The position numbers and the translations under genes were made by a program. From CAYMSO01 sp964393185 (GTDB taxonomy: Bacteria; Patescibacteriota; Dojkabacteria; J137): a stretch of DNA of 64,000 bases. Of this stretch, positions 44,756 to 53,388 are shown piece by piece; the first letter of the stretch is position 1; each line of letters opens with the position of its first letter. The notes below the pieces were generated by a model. It ran no database searches. It was given only the letters and a program-made list of their open reading frames with translations, and was not told the origin of the DNA. Where the stretch lies: assembly GCA_964393185.1 (NCBI GenBank), contig CAYMSO010000009.1, positions 1-64,000 of the forward strand, written 5' to 3'.

Positions 44756-45988
44756 TTAGTATTTGAGTTCTCCCTCGCTCCCGACTCGCCAATAAGTAAC
44801 TCCTTTTAAGCCATAGTCAGCTGCTAGTTGTTTGCGCATATTAATAGATTCTTGAGTTGGGAATACTATATATCTTTTTATGCCAGAAGCAGATGTATAA
44901 GTCCCGATTGCTTCACCCCACTCTTCTTCAAAGGTCACTTCGACTTTGTTTGCAGCCAAAACTTCCTCTACATCGGACGGAAAATGAGCCAAAGCATCTT
45001 CTTTAGAATCATCATTTTGTGGTTCAAAAGATGGATAATAGTTTAAATTAGGCAGTTTTTCTCTTTCTGTATAATTATATGAGTAGGTATGAATTCCAAG
45101 CAAGATTTTTTCTCGCGGTACTCCAGAAAAAATTGCATATCGAATAGTATCTTCCATCCAAGCTACTGGAGCCACTGGGCCATAATACCTATTTTTACGA
45201 CCTGTATATTCATAAGTCATGATTCTAAATTCATCAACTAAGTCAGCTATCCTTTTGTAATCTTGGACCATTCTTGTTTGTGGAAGTCCATTATAATACA
45301 CTTCGGTACCCCACTTAGGCAAAACTGTAAATACAAAAGTTTTGTCGGCTTCTGCTAGTTTTAGTGCAAGTTGTTCTAATAAATCAAAAAACTTTTCTTT
45401 ATCTTTTAAATATGTAGACTCATAATCTAAATCGATGCCATCGTAATTATTATCAATAACTTGATTCATAATAGCATCAATGTGTCTACTAAAATTTTCT
45501 TCGTTGTTTAGGATTTTGGATAATATTTCTGCATCAAATAAAGTTATTGTAGGTATTAATTCGAGATTATTTTGTTTAGCATAATTAATAAATTCGGGAT
45601 CATTCATATATGGTGTTTCTTTTAACGAGCCATCTTCATTAACCCAGAACCAAACTGGACTGATTCCGTCGAAAGAAGAAACGTTTTCTTTTACAGATGT
45701 AAAGCTATTTGGAATATCCCAATCTGGTAGCCATCCTGTCACATATAAATCTTCTACTGGTTTGGGCTTTTTCTGAACTTGGCGTATGTTATCTAGCTCT
45801 GAGATCAAAGGATTTTTTATAATATTTTCGACCGAGAATTCTTTGAATTTTTTATAATCTGCAAATTCTTTTTCTATCCTACTTTTATCGTCAATTGTTT
45901 TAATTGCGAAAAGCCCCAACAATACATTTATTGCAACCGAAAATAACAATAGTAATAATGCCAGACTTGTAAGAAGCTTGAATTTCAT
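44756..45988 (-). CDS. Glycoside hydrolase family 18 (YaaH/YdhD-like) cell-surface protein
   Basis: A signal anchor (about 8-30) is followed by a short linker and a GH18 TIM barrel. The barrel starts VTGWLPDWDIPNSF and has the catalytic DxxDxDxE motif as DGIDLDYE at 183-190, with the acid E190. FRIMTYEY, PREKILLGIHTYSY and KGVTYWRVGSEGE match later barrel strands. Relatives act on peptidoglycan or other GlcNAc polymers during germination or wall turnover. The gene lies 16 bases downstream of the RidA-like gene's start, on the same strand, so the two may be co-transcribed. Confidence 0.82.
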   Translation of the reverse strand: MKFKLLTSLALLLLLFSVAINVLLGLFAIKTIDDKSRIEKEFADYKKFKEFSVENIIKNPLISELDNIRQVQKKPKPVEDLYVTGWLPDWDIPNSFTSVKENVSSFDGISPVWFWVNEDGSLKETPYMNDPEFINYAKQNNLELIPTITLFDAEILSKILNNEENFSRHIDAIMNQVIDNNYDGIDLDYESTYLKDKEKFFDLLEQLALKLAEADKTFVFTVLPKWGTEVYYNGLPQTRMVQDYKRIADLVDEFRIMTYEYTGRKNRYYGPVAPVAWMEDTIRYAIFSGVPREKILLGIHTYSYNYTEREKLPNLNYYPSFEPQNDDSKEDALAHFPSDVEEVLAANKVEVTFEEEWGEAIGTYTSASGIKRYIVFPTQESINMRKQLAADYGLKGVTYWRVGSEGELKY

Positions 45989-46188
45989 ATTCTTTTATAA
46001 CTAAAACATTATAATGGATTTTTGTACTATTTAGCACTTAGTTTTATTATAAATAATCTTGGTAACTTTTCACTTGCAATATTTAGATGTTTTAAGCAGC
46101 ATAAATGCCAATATTCTTAATTACTTTTTAAAGTTAACTTACTATAATAGACCAGATTTTTTTCTATTAATTGAGTATAATAGAATTT

Positions 46189-47349
46189 ATGAAAAAAATT
46201 ATAATAATACTATCTGTAGTACTATTTAGTGCATTAGCTATCTCTAGCGTGTCAGCTCAGATAATTAACTCCGATATGGAACAATTAGAAGCAGAGATTA
46301 TAAAAATCTCTGAAAAATCGGTAGAAGGTATTGATGGTAGTTCTATAACTAGAATGGAATTTGTGATACGGATCTTGTCGGGAGAAAATGAAGGTGAAGA
46401 AGTCTCTACAACTAGCGTTAATGTTGATGCAGCAACAGGTAATATTTTTGAAGTTGGCGATAAAGTTATAGTTAATCTAAGACAACTTTCTAACGGCGAA
46501 GCAGTTTACGAAATTGTTGATTTTAAAAGAGAAACACCAATTCTAATCTTATTTGTAATTTTTGTATTGTTAACTATTTTTATTGCAAGGAAACAAGGCT
46601 TATTTGCGCTTTTAAGTTTGGGGATTTCTTTCATTATTTTGTTTGAATATATCCTTCCACAGTTATTGGAAGGTAAGAATGCCATTCTCATTACAATTTC
46701 TGCAGCAGCAATTATTATTCCAATAAACTTTTTTTTATCCCATGGGGTCAACAAAAAAACTACTATTGCAATACTAGGCACATTAATAACCTTGGTTTTG
46801 ATAGGATTAATGACAGAGATTTTTGTAGATATGGCAAAGCTTTCGGGATTTACAAGCGACGAAGCAATTTTTTTGCGTCAGCAAACTAATGGAGTTGTAA
46901 ATATTCAAGGAGTATTATTGGCAAGCATTATACTGGCATATATTGGCGTGCTTGACGATATTACTATTTCCCAATCTGCAATAGCTTTCGAGCTTAACAA
47001 TACTTCAAAAAAACTAAATTTCTGGCAATTATATAGCAAGACAATGAATATTGGACGAGATCATATAGCTTCTTTAGTGAATACTTTAATTTTAGTTTAT
47101 ACAGGTACTGCTTTACCTCTTCTATTATTATTTGTTAATACTCAAACCTCATTCGGGGACGTTGTGAATAGAGAGTTTATGGCTGAAGAAATCGTAAGAA
47201 CCTTGCTTGCAAGTATAGGACTAATTTTGGCTGTCCCAATTACAACGTTAATCGCATGCCTATATTTAAAGAAAACTGGCAATTTAATCGTGAATGAAGA
47301 TGATACCCAAGGAAAGCCTAAGCATATTCATACAGGGCATGCTCACTAG
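46189..47349 (+). CDS. YibE/F family membrane protein
   Basis: The N-terminus (MKKIIIILSVVLFSALAISS) is a signal peptide with a likely cut after VSA. An extracellular beta-rich domain runs to about 110, then come seven or eight membrane helices (ILILFVIFVLLTIFIARKQG, ILITISAAAIIIPINFFL and others) with the family core GVLDDITISQSAIAFEL and GRDHIASLVNTLILVYTGTALP. The function of YibE/F proteins is not known. The ATG at 46189 is preferred to the TTG at 46171; a TATAAT at 46176-46181 would start transcription near 46188, giving an almost leaderless message. Confidence 0.85.
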   Translation: MKKIIIILSVVLFSALAISSVSAQIINSDMEQLEAEIIKISEKSVEGIDGSSITRMEFVIRILSGENEGEEVSTTSVNVDAATGNIFEVGDKVIVNLRQLSNGEAVYEIVDFKRETPILILFVIFVLLTIFIARKQGLFALLSLGISFIILFEYILPQLLEGKNAILITISAAAIIIPINFFLSHGVNKKTTIAILGTLITLVLIGLMTEIFVDMAKLSGFTSDEAIFLRQQTNGVVNIQGVLLASIILAYIGVLDDITISQSAIAFELNNTSKKLNFWQLYSKTMNIGRDHIASLVNTLILVYTGTALPLLLLFVNTQTSFGDVVNREFMAEEIVRTLLASIGLILAVPITTLIACLYLKKTGNLIVNEDDTQGKPKHIHTGHAH

Positions 47350-47350
47350 A

Positions 47351-48061
47351 TTATTTTCCCATCCAAAACTTTCTTTCATTGTCAGGAAACTTTTCAAGAG
47401 TATATCTAAGCATAGTTCTTGGCATCACTTTGGAATATTTAGAAAGAAATTTCTCTACTGGTTTTTTATCTTTTTTGGCAACTTCTCTAAGCATCCACCC
47501 AACGGCCTTGTGTATTAAATCGTGGGAGTGATTTACTAATATTTCGGAGATTTTCAATGTGTCTGCAAAATCATTATTTCGAATAAATTCCATAGTCGAA
47601 ATTATAGAAATTCGCTGTTCCCACAGTAATTTAGACTTAGCAAGTGTATAAAGAATAGATCTATCTTTGTCTAGTAGATACCTTCCTACAATTTTGTAAG
47701 CACTTGAATCTACTAGATCCCAGTTATTTACATATTTAGTATTTTGAAGATAATAATCATAAAGTCTTTTTTGTAATTCTGAATCACCGCTTTTATAAGC
47801 TTTTTTGAACTGAATTACTAAAATTGTTAGCCCCAGAAGACGCAGCTCGTGATACTCGCTTCTTAGAATTTCGTTAATGTCTATCAAAGTTGCGTTTTTA
47901 AATTGATTTGCTACAAGATTGACTTGCGGTACACTAACACCAAGAAATTTATCTCCTTCTCCATATTCTCCAGGGCCAGATTTAAAAAATCTTGGAAAAA
48001 AAGCTGCTTTTTGCGGATTAATATATTTTCTTAGTTCTGTTTCTATAGCTGTTTTCTTCAT
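47351..48061 (-). CDS. DNA alkylation repair protein (AlkD-like)
   Basis: AlkD is a DNA glycosylase made of HEAT-like helical repeats that removes bulky alkylated bases. The features are FLGVSVPQVNLVANQF near 38-53, SEYHELRLLGLTILV, NWDLVDSSAYKIVGRYL and HKAVGWMLREVAKKD, with the conserved Trp/Asp and Arg positions of the family. Length 236 is normal. It ends two bases after the convergent YibE/F stop and begins one base before the end of the metal permease gene, so it may be transcribed together with the znu-type operon. Confidence 0.88.
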   Translation of the reverse strand: MKKTAIETELRKYINPQKAAFFPRFFKSGPGEYGEGDKFLGVSVPQVNLVANQFKNATLIDINEILRSEYHELRLLGLTILVIQFKKAYKSGDSELQKRLYDYYLQNTKYVNNWDLVDSSAYKIVGRYLLDKDRSILYTLAKSKLLWEQRISIISTMEFIRNNDFADTLKISEILVNHSHDLIHKAVGWMLREVAKKDKKPVEKFLSKYSKVMPRTMLRYTLEKFPDNERKFWMGK

Positions 48062-48883
48062 TTAATTTGGTTTGAATTTTTTAAATGCAATTACAATAAA
48101 TAGCATGGTGCTAGATATTACAATTATTGTTGCTCCAGGTGATATGTTGGTCGAAAAGAATATTCCAACTATAACTGCAATAATATTATGGATTATAGAT
48201 AGCGGAATCATTTGCTTAAAACTTTTTGCCATTAGCTTTGCGCTATTTGCAGGTATCACTAGTAATGCAGTTACCAATACAATTCCGACAAGCTTAACGG
48301 ATACAATTACCGTCAAAGCTGTCAAAAGGCCGTAAATATATTCGTAAAGCTCCACGTTGATTCCGTTGACTTTTGCTGCCTCTTTGTCAAAAGTCATGTA
48401 AGTCATCTCTCTAAATTTATTTATAATGATTAACGAGACTATTCCCAGAATAATTAATGCGGCTATTATGTCCGAGAAATTAACAAATAATAAATTGCCA
48501 AATATAAAAGTCTCTAAATCAGGTTTATAGCCCTTATCTATGGATAGAACAATTATTCCAATTGCAAATAAAAATGGATAAATAATTCCTAGCAGATTAT
48601 CCGAAGACAAGGCAGTACTATTTTTTAGATATGTAACAAAAAGTGACATTAGAATTGCAACAAGCAGAGCAAAAATCAATGGTTGATCAATTAAGATTAG
48701 TCCTATAGCAACTCCAGCAAGCGAAGCATGTGATATAGAGTCAGCTATAAAAGACTCTTTCTTTAATGTTATCCATACGCCGACTATTGCACATAGAATT
48801 GCTATCAGTATTCCAGCTATAATTGCTCTGATCATAAATGGCTCGTCCAATATTGCAATTGTATTTTGGATATAATTTATCAT
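48062..48883 (-). CDS. znuB: Metal (zinc/manganese-type) ABC transporter, permease
   Basis: The 273-residue protein is an ABC-3 type permease with eight or so membrane helices. Typical segments are AIIAGILIAILCAIVGVWIT, FIADSISHASLAGVAIGLIL and IIYPFLFAIGIIVLS, ending VIPANSAKLMAKSF and TNISPGATIIVIS. It moves metal ions across the cytoplasmic membrane with the adjacent ATPase and binding protein. Its start overlaps the ATPase stop by one base, so the three genes form one operon reading from 50432 downwards. Confidence 0.88.
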   Translation of the reverse strand: MINYIQNTIAILDEPFMIRAIIAGILIAILCAIVGVWITLKKESFIADSISHASLAGVAIGLILIDQPLIFALLVAILMSLFVTYLKNSTALSSDNLLGIIYPFLFAIGIIVLSIDKGYKPDLETFIFGNLLFVNFSDIIAALIILGIVSLIIINKFREMTYMTFDKEAAKVNGINVELYEYIYGLLTALTVIVSVKLVGIVLVTALLVIPANSAKLMAKSFKQMIPLSIIHNIIAVIVGIFFSTNISPGATIIVISSTMLFIVIAFKKFKPN

Positions 48884-49545
48884 TAATGTACGTCCTTATA
48901 ACTAATTTCTTGAACTTTTCTATCTTCAAATTTGAAAATTCTACCATTCATCTTTTCGATTATATTGTGATCATGAGATATTATAATTATAGTTTTCTGT
49001 AAGTCTTTGTTAAGTCTTACGAGCATTTCGAATAGGTCATTTTGTGTGGCTAAATCTAAATTGTTAATAGGCTCGTCCAAGATCATTATCTCGGGATTTT
49101 TGACCATTGCTCTTGCTATAAGAACCTTTTGAAATTCACCTCCAGATAACTCTTGAATGGTACGATCAATAAGATTTTCGGCGTTTAAAAATCTAAGATG
49201 CTCTTTTGGATTTAGCGGACAATTAATATCATCGCATTCAAGCTCGATCATTTCTTTTACTGTAATTGGAAAGCTTCGATCGATATTAGAAAATTGTGGA
49301 GTGTACCCTAAATATTTTTTTATTACCCAACGGCTTAAATCTTCCTCAAATACTTTGATTACTCCTTGCTCATATTTATTAAGGCCTAATATAGTTTTTA
49401 TTAATGTTGTCTTACCTGCGCCATTTGCGCCGACAAAAAAAACAAACTCACCTTTGTATATATTTAGATTTACTTTCGATAGAATGATTTTATTATTTAG
49501 ACTGCTTATTGTTAGATTTGCTATTTGTACGGCTGTTTTATTCAT
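48883..49545 (-). CDS. znuC: Metal ABC transporter, ATP-binding protein
   Basis: This is a short ABC ATPase with Walker A GANGAGKTT (39-47), the Q-loop YTPQFSNID, signature ELSGGEFQKVLIARAM near 132-147, Walker B IMILDEPINNLD and switch His IIISHDHNII. It energises the permease encoded next. The start overlaps the stop of the binding-protein gene by four bases. Zinc rather than manganese is a guess, supported only by general similarity and the COG0523 gene at 10.7 kb. Confidence 0.88.
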   Translation of the reverse strand: MNKTAVQIANLTISSLNNKIILSKVNLNIYKGEFVFFVGANGAGKTTLIKTILGLNKYEQGVIKVFEEDLSRWVIKKYLGYTPQFSNIDRSFPITVKEMIELECDDINCPLNPKEHLRFLNAENLIDRTIQELSGGEFQKVLIARAMVKNPEIMILDEPINNLDLATQNDLFEMLVRLNKDLQKTIIIISHDHNIIEKMNGRIFKFEDRKVQEISYKDVH

Positions 49546-50432
49546 TGATTAAGTGCTTTTACTATTGTATCTATATTATAGTTAATTAATTTGACATAAG
49601 AATCTCTACCTTCTTGACCACCTACAGGATCTAATGTTTCTACTTTAATATTATAGTCTTTTGCTAGCGCTTTTACTAACTCATCCGAAAGTTGAGGTTC
49701 TCTAAAAAGCACTTTTACATTAGTTTCTTTAATAATTTCTCCTACACCAGCTAAATACTGAGGAGATGAAGTTTGTCCAGCAAACTCCTCTATTGTAGTA
49801 ACGATCTCGAGCCCATTTTCTTCTGCAAAGTAATAAAAAGCGTCATGGAAAGTTATAATTTGCTTTGTTTCTAGTTGGTTAATTTTTGAAAAATTGCTTT
49901 TCTTTAAAGTCTCTAATTCAAGATTATACTTATTATAGTTTTCCTCATATTGAGAAGCATTAGATGGATCCATTTTTGAAATTTCTGTTTTAATTTTATA
50001 GGAAATTATTTGAGCATTAGAAACAGAGAGCCAATAGTGAGGATCAAATTCGTCTTCGGATTCCTTTAACTCAATTCCTTCCGATAGATCTACAACATTA
50101 ATTTTACTGTTCGCATTTTCGGCTAGTTCAACTGCCCAATTATCTAAGTTAACTCCAATTGCAAATATTATTTTTGCTTCTGTTAGCCTAGCCTGATCCG
50201 ATGCTGTAGGTGAATAAGTATGTTCACTCTCTCCAACAGGCAGCATATTGATTACTTCTACATCATTGCCTACTATATTTTGAGCAATATCGTAAATAGC
50301 AAAATTAGTAGTTAATATTTTTATCTTATTTGTTTTAGTCTTCTCTGTGTTGCCCGAGATTAATAATGTAAGTAAGCCAATCAATGTTAGTGTTGCTATA
50401 ACTATAGAGGATGCAATTAGTTTTTTGTTCAT
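49542..50432 (-). CDS. znuA: Metal ABC transporter, substrate-binding protein
   Basis: This cluster A-I binding protein is anchored by an N-terminal hydrophobic segment (5-26); no lipobox Cys is present, so it is likely held by an uncleaved anchor. The metal ligands are visible: H71 in ESEHTYSP, H132 in DPHYWLS, H196 in TFHDAF and an Asp in the LDPVGG segment near 275. The His-rich loop typical of many ZnuA proteins is short and acidic here (ELKESEDEFD). It heads the importer operon and has an operator-like palindrome inside its promoter. Confidence 0.9.
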   Translation of the reverse strand: MNKKLIASSIVIATLTLIGLLTLLISGNTEKTKTNKIKILTTNFAIYDIAQNIVGNDVEVINMLPVGESEHTYSPTASDQARLTEAKIIFAIGVNLDNWAVELAENANSKINVVDLSEGIELKESEDEFDPHYWLSVSNAQIISYKIKTEISKMDPSNASQYEENYNKYNLELETLKKSNFSKINQLETKQIITFHDAFYYFAEENGLEIVTTIEEFAGQTSSPQYLAGVGEIIKETNVKVLFREPQLSDELVKALAKDYNIKVETLDPVGGQEGRDSYVKLINYNIDTIVKALNQ

Positions 50433-50452
50433 AATAACTTGTTAATTGACTT

Positions 50453-50482
50453 AGTTTAATGCAAATTAGTTGCATTTGTCAA
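50453..50482 (-). promoter_or_regulatory. Promoter and operator of the metal importer operon
   Basis: On the minus strand the -35 TTGACA (50477-50482) and -10 TAAACT (50453-50458) are 18 bases apart. The palindrome AATGCAA-N5-TTGCATT (50458-50476) fills the spacer. A repressor bound there would block RNA polymerase. This is the layout expected for a Zur-, MntR- or Fur-type metal regulator; no such regulator gene is in the window. Confidence 0.7.
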
Positions 50483-50486
50483 ATTT

Positions 50487-51812
50487 CTAAGTTATCTTTG
50501 AAGCTGCCATTTTGCCTGAATAAACTGCACCTTCCATTGTTCCAAGATACTTTTGTTTGGTATAGTCTCCTGCTATGTATAATCCTTTTGTAAGGGTAGA
50601 TGTTGTTGGTCTAAAGTCCTGATAACCTGGTTCAAGTGAATAAAAATCATCGTGAAATTTTGTAACACTATATCTTATTACATTATTTTGTATATTCAGT
50701 TTTAACCTTTTTGCATCTTGATAAAATATTTCGAATAATTCTTCTTTTGTTAAGTTAATCTTTTTTTCTGGCTCAGAAAATATTGCAGAAATTCTACCCT
50801 GAGTGTTTTTGAATGTAGTTCTGCTTTGTTCTGCAAAACATCCTATGTTTGTATCTGGTGCAAAAGTAGTATGATCAACTTCCATTGACGGATTTTTAAG
50901 TTCGGCTTGAATTGTTACAACGGGTATAGAATTGAGTTTATAAAAATCAGTAAATTGTGTCTGATTAATATCAGAGTTTTTTAATATTTCTTGGGCAGGT
51001 TTTAGAGATGTTGCTAATATAACATTGTTGGTATTTATAAGTTCGCCATTTACCTCAACTCCTACAACTCTTTCTTTTAAAGTTACGATTTTGGAGACTT
51101 TTGCCTTGGTTTTAACTTCTCCTTTTCTGTCGGTAATAAACTTTGCAAGTGGGTTTGCTAATACATCTGTCATACCCCCTCTAAAAGCACCGACTCTAAT
51201 TCTATGTAAATCTAACGGTATTGGGATGGCAATAAGCCCAAAAAAATTGTAGGCTGAATAGTTTTTAGGATTTAAGAAAAAAATTCCTGTAGATAAAGGT
51301 GTTACAATTTTTTGTATTGCTATATCAGTCACATTAGTTTCTTTTGCAAAATCATAAATGCTTATTTTGTCCAACTTGTTGGGTTTTTTGTAATAATACC
51401 AAAGCCCTTTAGACACGAAGGGAATTAATGATAACTTATCTTTAAGTGATAAAAAGTTATATTGACCTATAATGCTCCAGATTGTTTTCCAAGGTTTGTA
51501 TACAGGCGAAGCACCTAAAACTGTGGATTGTTGAATGTTGGCTAATTTAACTTCTACTTCGTCTTCCCAAATTATTATTTCGTTTAAGTTTAATTCAGCT
51601 TTAGAAATTAATTGAGGGAAATGTTTGTAGAAACCTAAATATCTATGTAAACCTGATTCTACCTGCATGCCGTCCTGTACCCAAGATGAAGTTCTCCCAC
51701 CCAAGAATCCAAGTGCTTCTAAAATTAAAATTCTTTTGCCTTTTTTAATTAACTCCACTCCGGCACTTAAACCAGATAATCCAGAGCCGATTACTATTAC
51801 ATCGTAGGTCAT
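50487..51812 (-). CDS. FAD-dependent oxidoreductase, phytoene desaturase/amine oxidase-like
   Basis: The N-terminal dinucleotide-binding motif VIGSGLSGLSAGVELIKKG (7-25) and the LGGRTSSWV loop identify the amine oxidase/phytoene desaturase group. ESGLHRYLGF follows, and the C-terminal FAD-binding segment is KGLYIAGDYTKQKYLGTMEG, close to plant- and cyanobacteria-type phytoene desaturase. Length 441 is right. No other carotenoid genes are visible here, so the substrate is unknown. It precedes the metal importer operon on the same strand by 54 bases. Confidence 0.82.
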   Translation of the reverse strand: MTYDVIVIGSGLSGLSAGVELIKKGKRILILEALGFLGGRTSSWVQDGMQVESGLHRYLGFYKHFPQLISKAELNLNEIIIWEDEVEVKLANIQQSTVLGASPVYKPWKTIWSIIGQYNFLSLKDKLSLIPFVSKGLWYYYKKPNKLDKISIYDFAKETNVTDIAIQKIVTPLSTGIFFLNPKNYSAYNFFGLIAIPIPLDLHRIRVGAFRGGMTDVLANPLAKFITDRKGEVKTKAKVSKIVTLKERVVGVEVNGELINTNNVILATSLKPAQEILKNSDINQTQFTDFYKLNSIPVVTIQAELKNPSMEVDHTTFAPDTNIGCFAEQSRTTFKNTQGRISAIFSEPEKKINLTKEELFEIFYQDAKRLKLNIQNNVIRYSVTKFHDDFYSLEPGYQDFRPTTSTLTKGLYIAGDYTKQKYLGTMEGAVYSGKMAASKIT

Positions 51813-51991
51813 AATATGTAGATTGAGTAAATTACTTAGTATAAATTATTTATTAAGTAACTATTATTAAGCTATATTAAAGATAATGTAAAAATCGGGT
51901 TATGCTTTTTTTGATTTTGATGTATAATTTTTCAGCTTATGTTTAATCATAAGTGTCTTTGTGAAATATTTTTAATTGGTAGAACGCTTCC

Positions 51992-52011
51992 CTGTCTGCC
52001 GACAGGCAGGC
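51992..52011. repeat. GC-rich palindromic element, copy 1
   Basis: CTGTCTGCCGACAGGCAGGC, with the C before it, folds as CCTGTCTG/CAGGCAGG around the loop CCGA (one T-G pair). It interrupts the anticodon stem-loop of the broken tRNA-Gly copy. Its GC content stands out in this AT-rich window. Confidence 0.8.
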
Positions 52012-52080
52012 TTGCCAAGAAGAGGGAAGATAGCTTTAATAGTACAAAAGCGACAGTAGTTCAGTTGGTAGAACGCTTCC

Positions 52081-52100
52081 CTGTCTGCCGACAGGCAGGC
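52081..52100. repeat. GC-rich palindromic element, copy 2
   Basis: This is an identical copy of the element at 51992-52011, at the same point in the second broken tRNA-Gly: between the anticodon stem strand CTTCC and the loop TTGCCAA. Confidence 0.8.
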
Positions 52101-52139
52101 TTGCCAAGAAGAGGGGAATATAGCTTTAATAGTACAAAA

Positions 52140-52212
52140 GCGACAGTAGTTCAGTTGGTAGAACGCTTCCTTGCCAAGGAAGAGGTCGCGAGTTCGAATC
52201 TCGTCTGTCGCT
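52140..52212 (+). tRNA. tRNA-Gly (anticodon GCC)
   Basis: The 73-base gene folds as a standard class I tRNA. The acceptor is GCGACAG with CTGTCGC, the D stem GTTC/GAAC, the anticodon stem-loop CTTCC TTGCCAA GGAAG, and the T arm GCGAG TTCGAAT CTCGT. The discriminator is T and no CCA is encoded. It is the last and only intact unit of a three-copy array. Confidence 0.95.
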
Positions 52213-52396
52213 AATTATTATTGATAAAAAATCTTCTTAGTATCAGCTTCGCGAAACCCCGGGTGTAACAAAATGCGAGGCTTTTTGTACTATTTTTGTA
52301 CTGTCTGTTTGTGCTATCTGCCTCATTAACTCAATTTCATTTCTATAACTTCAAAAAAATATATATAATTAATTATATTTATTTACTTATCTAAAA

Positions 52397-52582
52397 ATGA
52401 ATAAGTCAAATATTCAATGTTCTTCTTCGAATGGAGCAGTTTACGGGTTAGGGATGATAGGCGCATTGGTATACTATATATCTACAGCATCAAATATTCC
52501 AGATGGATTGTTTGGAATAATTAAAGCAGTACTATGGCCAGCATTCGTTATTTATAAGGTAATGGAAAGTCTATCGATGTAA
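52397..52582 (+). CDS. Small membrane protein, 61 residues
   Basis: The protein has one or two short membrane helices: NGAVYGLGMIGALVYYISTA and GIIKAVLWPAFVIYKVME. The pattern YGLGxIGAxxYY followed by a WPA segment recalls a small conserved family I have seen in Candidate Phyla Radiation and other genomes; its role is unknown. A strong terminator follows 18 bases after the stop. Confidence 0.75.
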   Translation: MNKSNIQCSSSNGAVYGLGMIGALVYYISTASNIPDGLFGIIKAVLWPAFVIYKVMESLSM

Positions 52583-52600
52583 TTAATAATCAAGAATTTA

Positions 52601-52629
52601 AATAAAGCACAGCTAAGCTGTGCTTTATT
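52601..52629 (+). terminator. Terminator between convergent genes
   Basis: AATAAAGCACAGCT (52601-52614) and AGCTGTGCTTTATT (52616-52629) are perfect inverted copies. The T-rich 3' arm lets it work for the small membrane protein gene, and the A-rich 5' arm for the convergent gene ending at 52647. Confidence 0.85.
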
Positions 52630-52646
52630 GGATACTCAACACGCAA

Positions 52647-53207
52647 TTAATCCAGTAGTTCAAAAGTTTCTAGAATTGCAGGTACTTCTGCAGATCTCTC
52701 ACATTGGAATTCATTGAACTGTAGGCATTCTCCTGCTCTATCGTAATCACTAACGAAAATATAATCTGAACTTTCGCCTAGTAAAGCTTCTGCTAAATAG
52801 CTAATAGTAGCTGCGTCTTCTTGATTGTATATTAGTACTTGTAGAATACAAAAATTTTGTCCTTGACCAGCAAAATAGAAACATAATGTATCTCCATTTG
52901 GATTATTCTGGGTTGTTACCTCGAAGCCATCCCAGCTTTCCAGAAAATCTAAACTAAAGCCGTAAGTCTCATTAACATAATTAGGTTCAGCCACGGTTTC
53001 GGGCTCATCACTCTGCTCGTTTTCCAGTTCAGAAGTTGATGCTGTTTCTTCTATTTGATTTCTAACATCTGCTAAGTCTTTATCCAAGTTATCTTCTGCC
53101 TTTTTTATTTTGGAGTCTAGAAGAAAAAATACTCCTATACTTACTAAAACACTTACTAAAATGCTCGTGACAAGTGATACAAAAAATGAATTTTTCACTA
53201 CTAACAA
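52647..53207 (-). CDS. Membrane-anchored extracellular protein, 186 residues
   Basis: The protein has an N-terminal anchor (about 8-30, FFVSLVTSILVSVLVSIGVFF), a charged coiled segment (about 31-70, rich in Glu and Asp) and an extracellular domain that starts YGFSLDFLESWDGF. That start recalls the PsbP/MOG1-like or DUF-type lipoprotein fold that follows the pattern Y-GF-ldyP-W. Four or five cysteines in the domain may form disulfides. No function can be assigned. Confidence 0.65.
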   Translation of the reverse strand: MLVVKNSFFVSLVTSILVSVLVSIGVFFLLDSKIKKAEDNLDKDLADVRNQIEETASTSELENEQSDEPETVAEPNYVNETYGFSLDFLESWDGFEVTTQNNPNGDTLCFYFAGQGQNFCILQVLIYNQEDAATISYLAEALLGESSDYIFVSDYDRAGECLQFNEFQCERSAEVPAILETFELLD

Positions 53208-53388
53208 TTAACAAATATATTTAATAGTATTATTTTAAAAGTGACCTGTCAATTCATTATTAGATTGTAAACAAAAGCATGTATATTTTGATAGAAATGC
53301 ATTAAAATCTTTGCACTTATACCATAAATATATATAATTAACATACTGGATATATCTCCAAACAGATGGAGATAGTAATATAAACGAA

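Larger units (their letters stand above)
51976..52139 (+). repeat. Two broken tRNA-Gly copies in tandem, each with a palindromic insert
   Basis: Copy 2 starts at 52050 with the same GCGACAGTAGTTCAGTTGG as the intact tRNA-Gly and keeps its 5' half to the anticodon stem strand CTTCC. A 20-base insert follows (52081-52100), then TTGCCAAGAAGAGG, after which the tRNA 3' half is replaced by spacer ending TTTAATAGTACAAAA. Copy 1 (from 51976) is the same unit truncated at its 5' end. Unit length is 89-90 bases, and the spacer is shared before copies 2 and 3. This explains the 327-base gap 51813-52139. Confidence 0.8.

Noticed and set aside
51939..52214. Open frame of 91 codons over the tRNA-Gly region
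   Set aside because: It is a by-product of the tRNA and its broken copies; the protein is composed of translated tRNA sequence and the palindrome, with no independent support.
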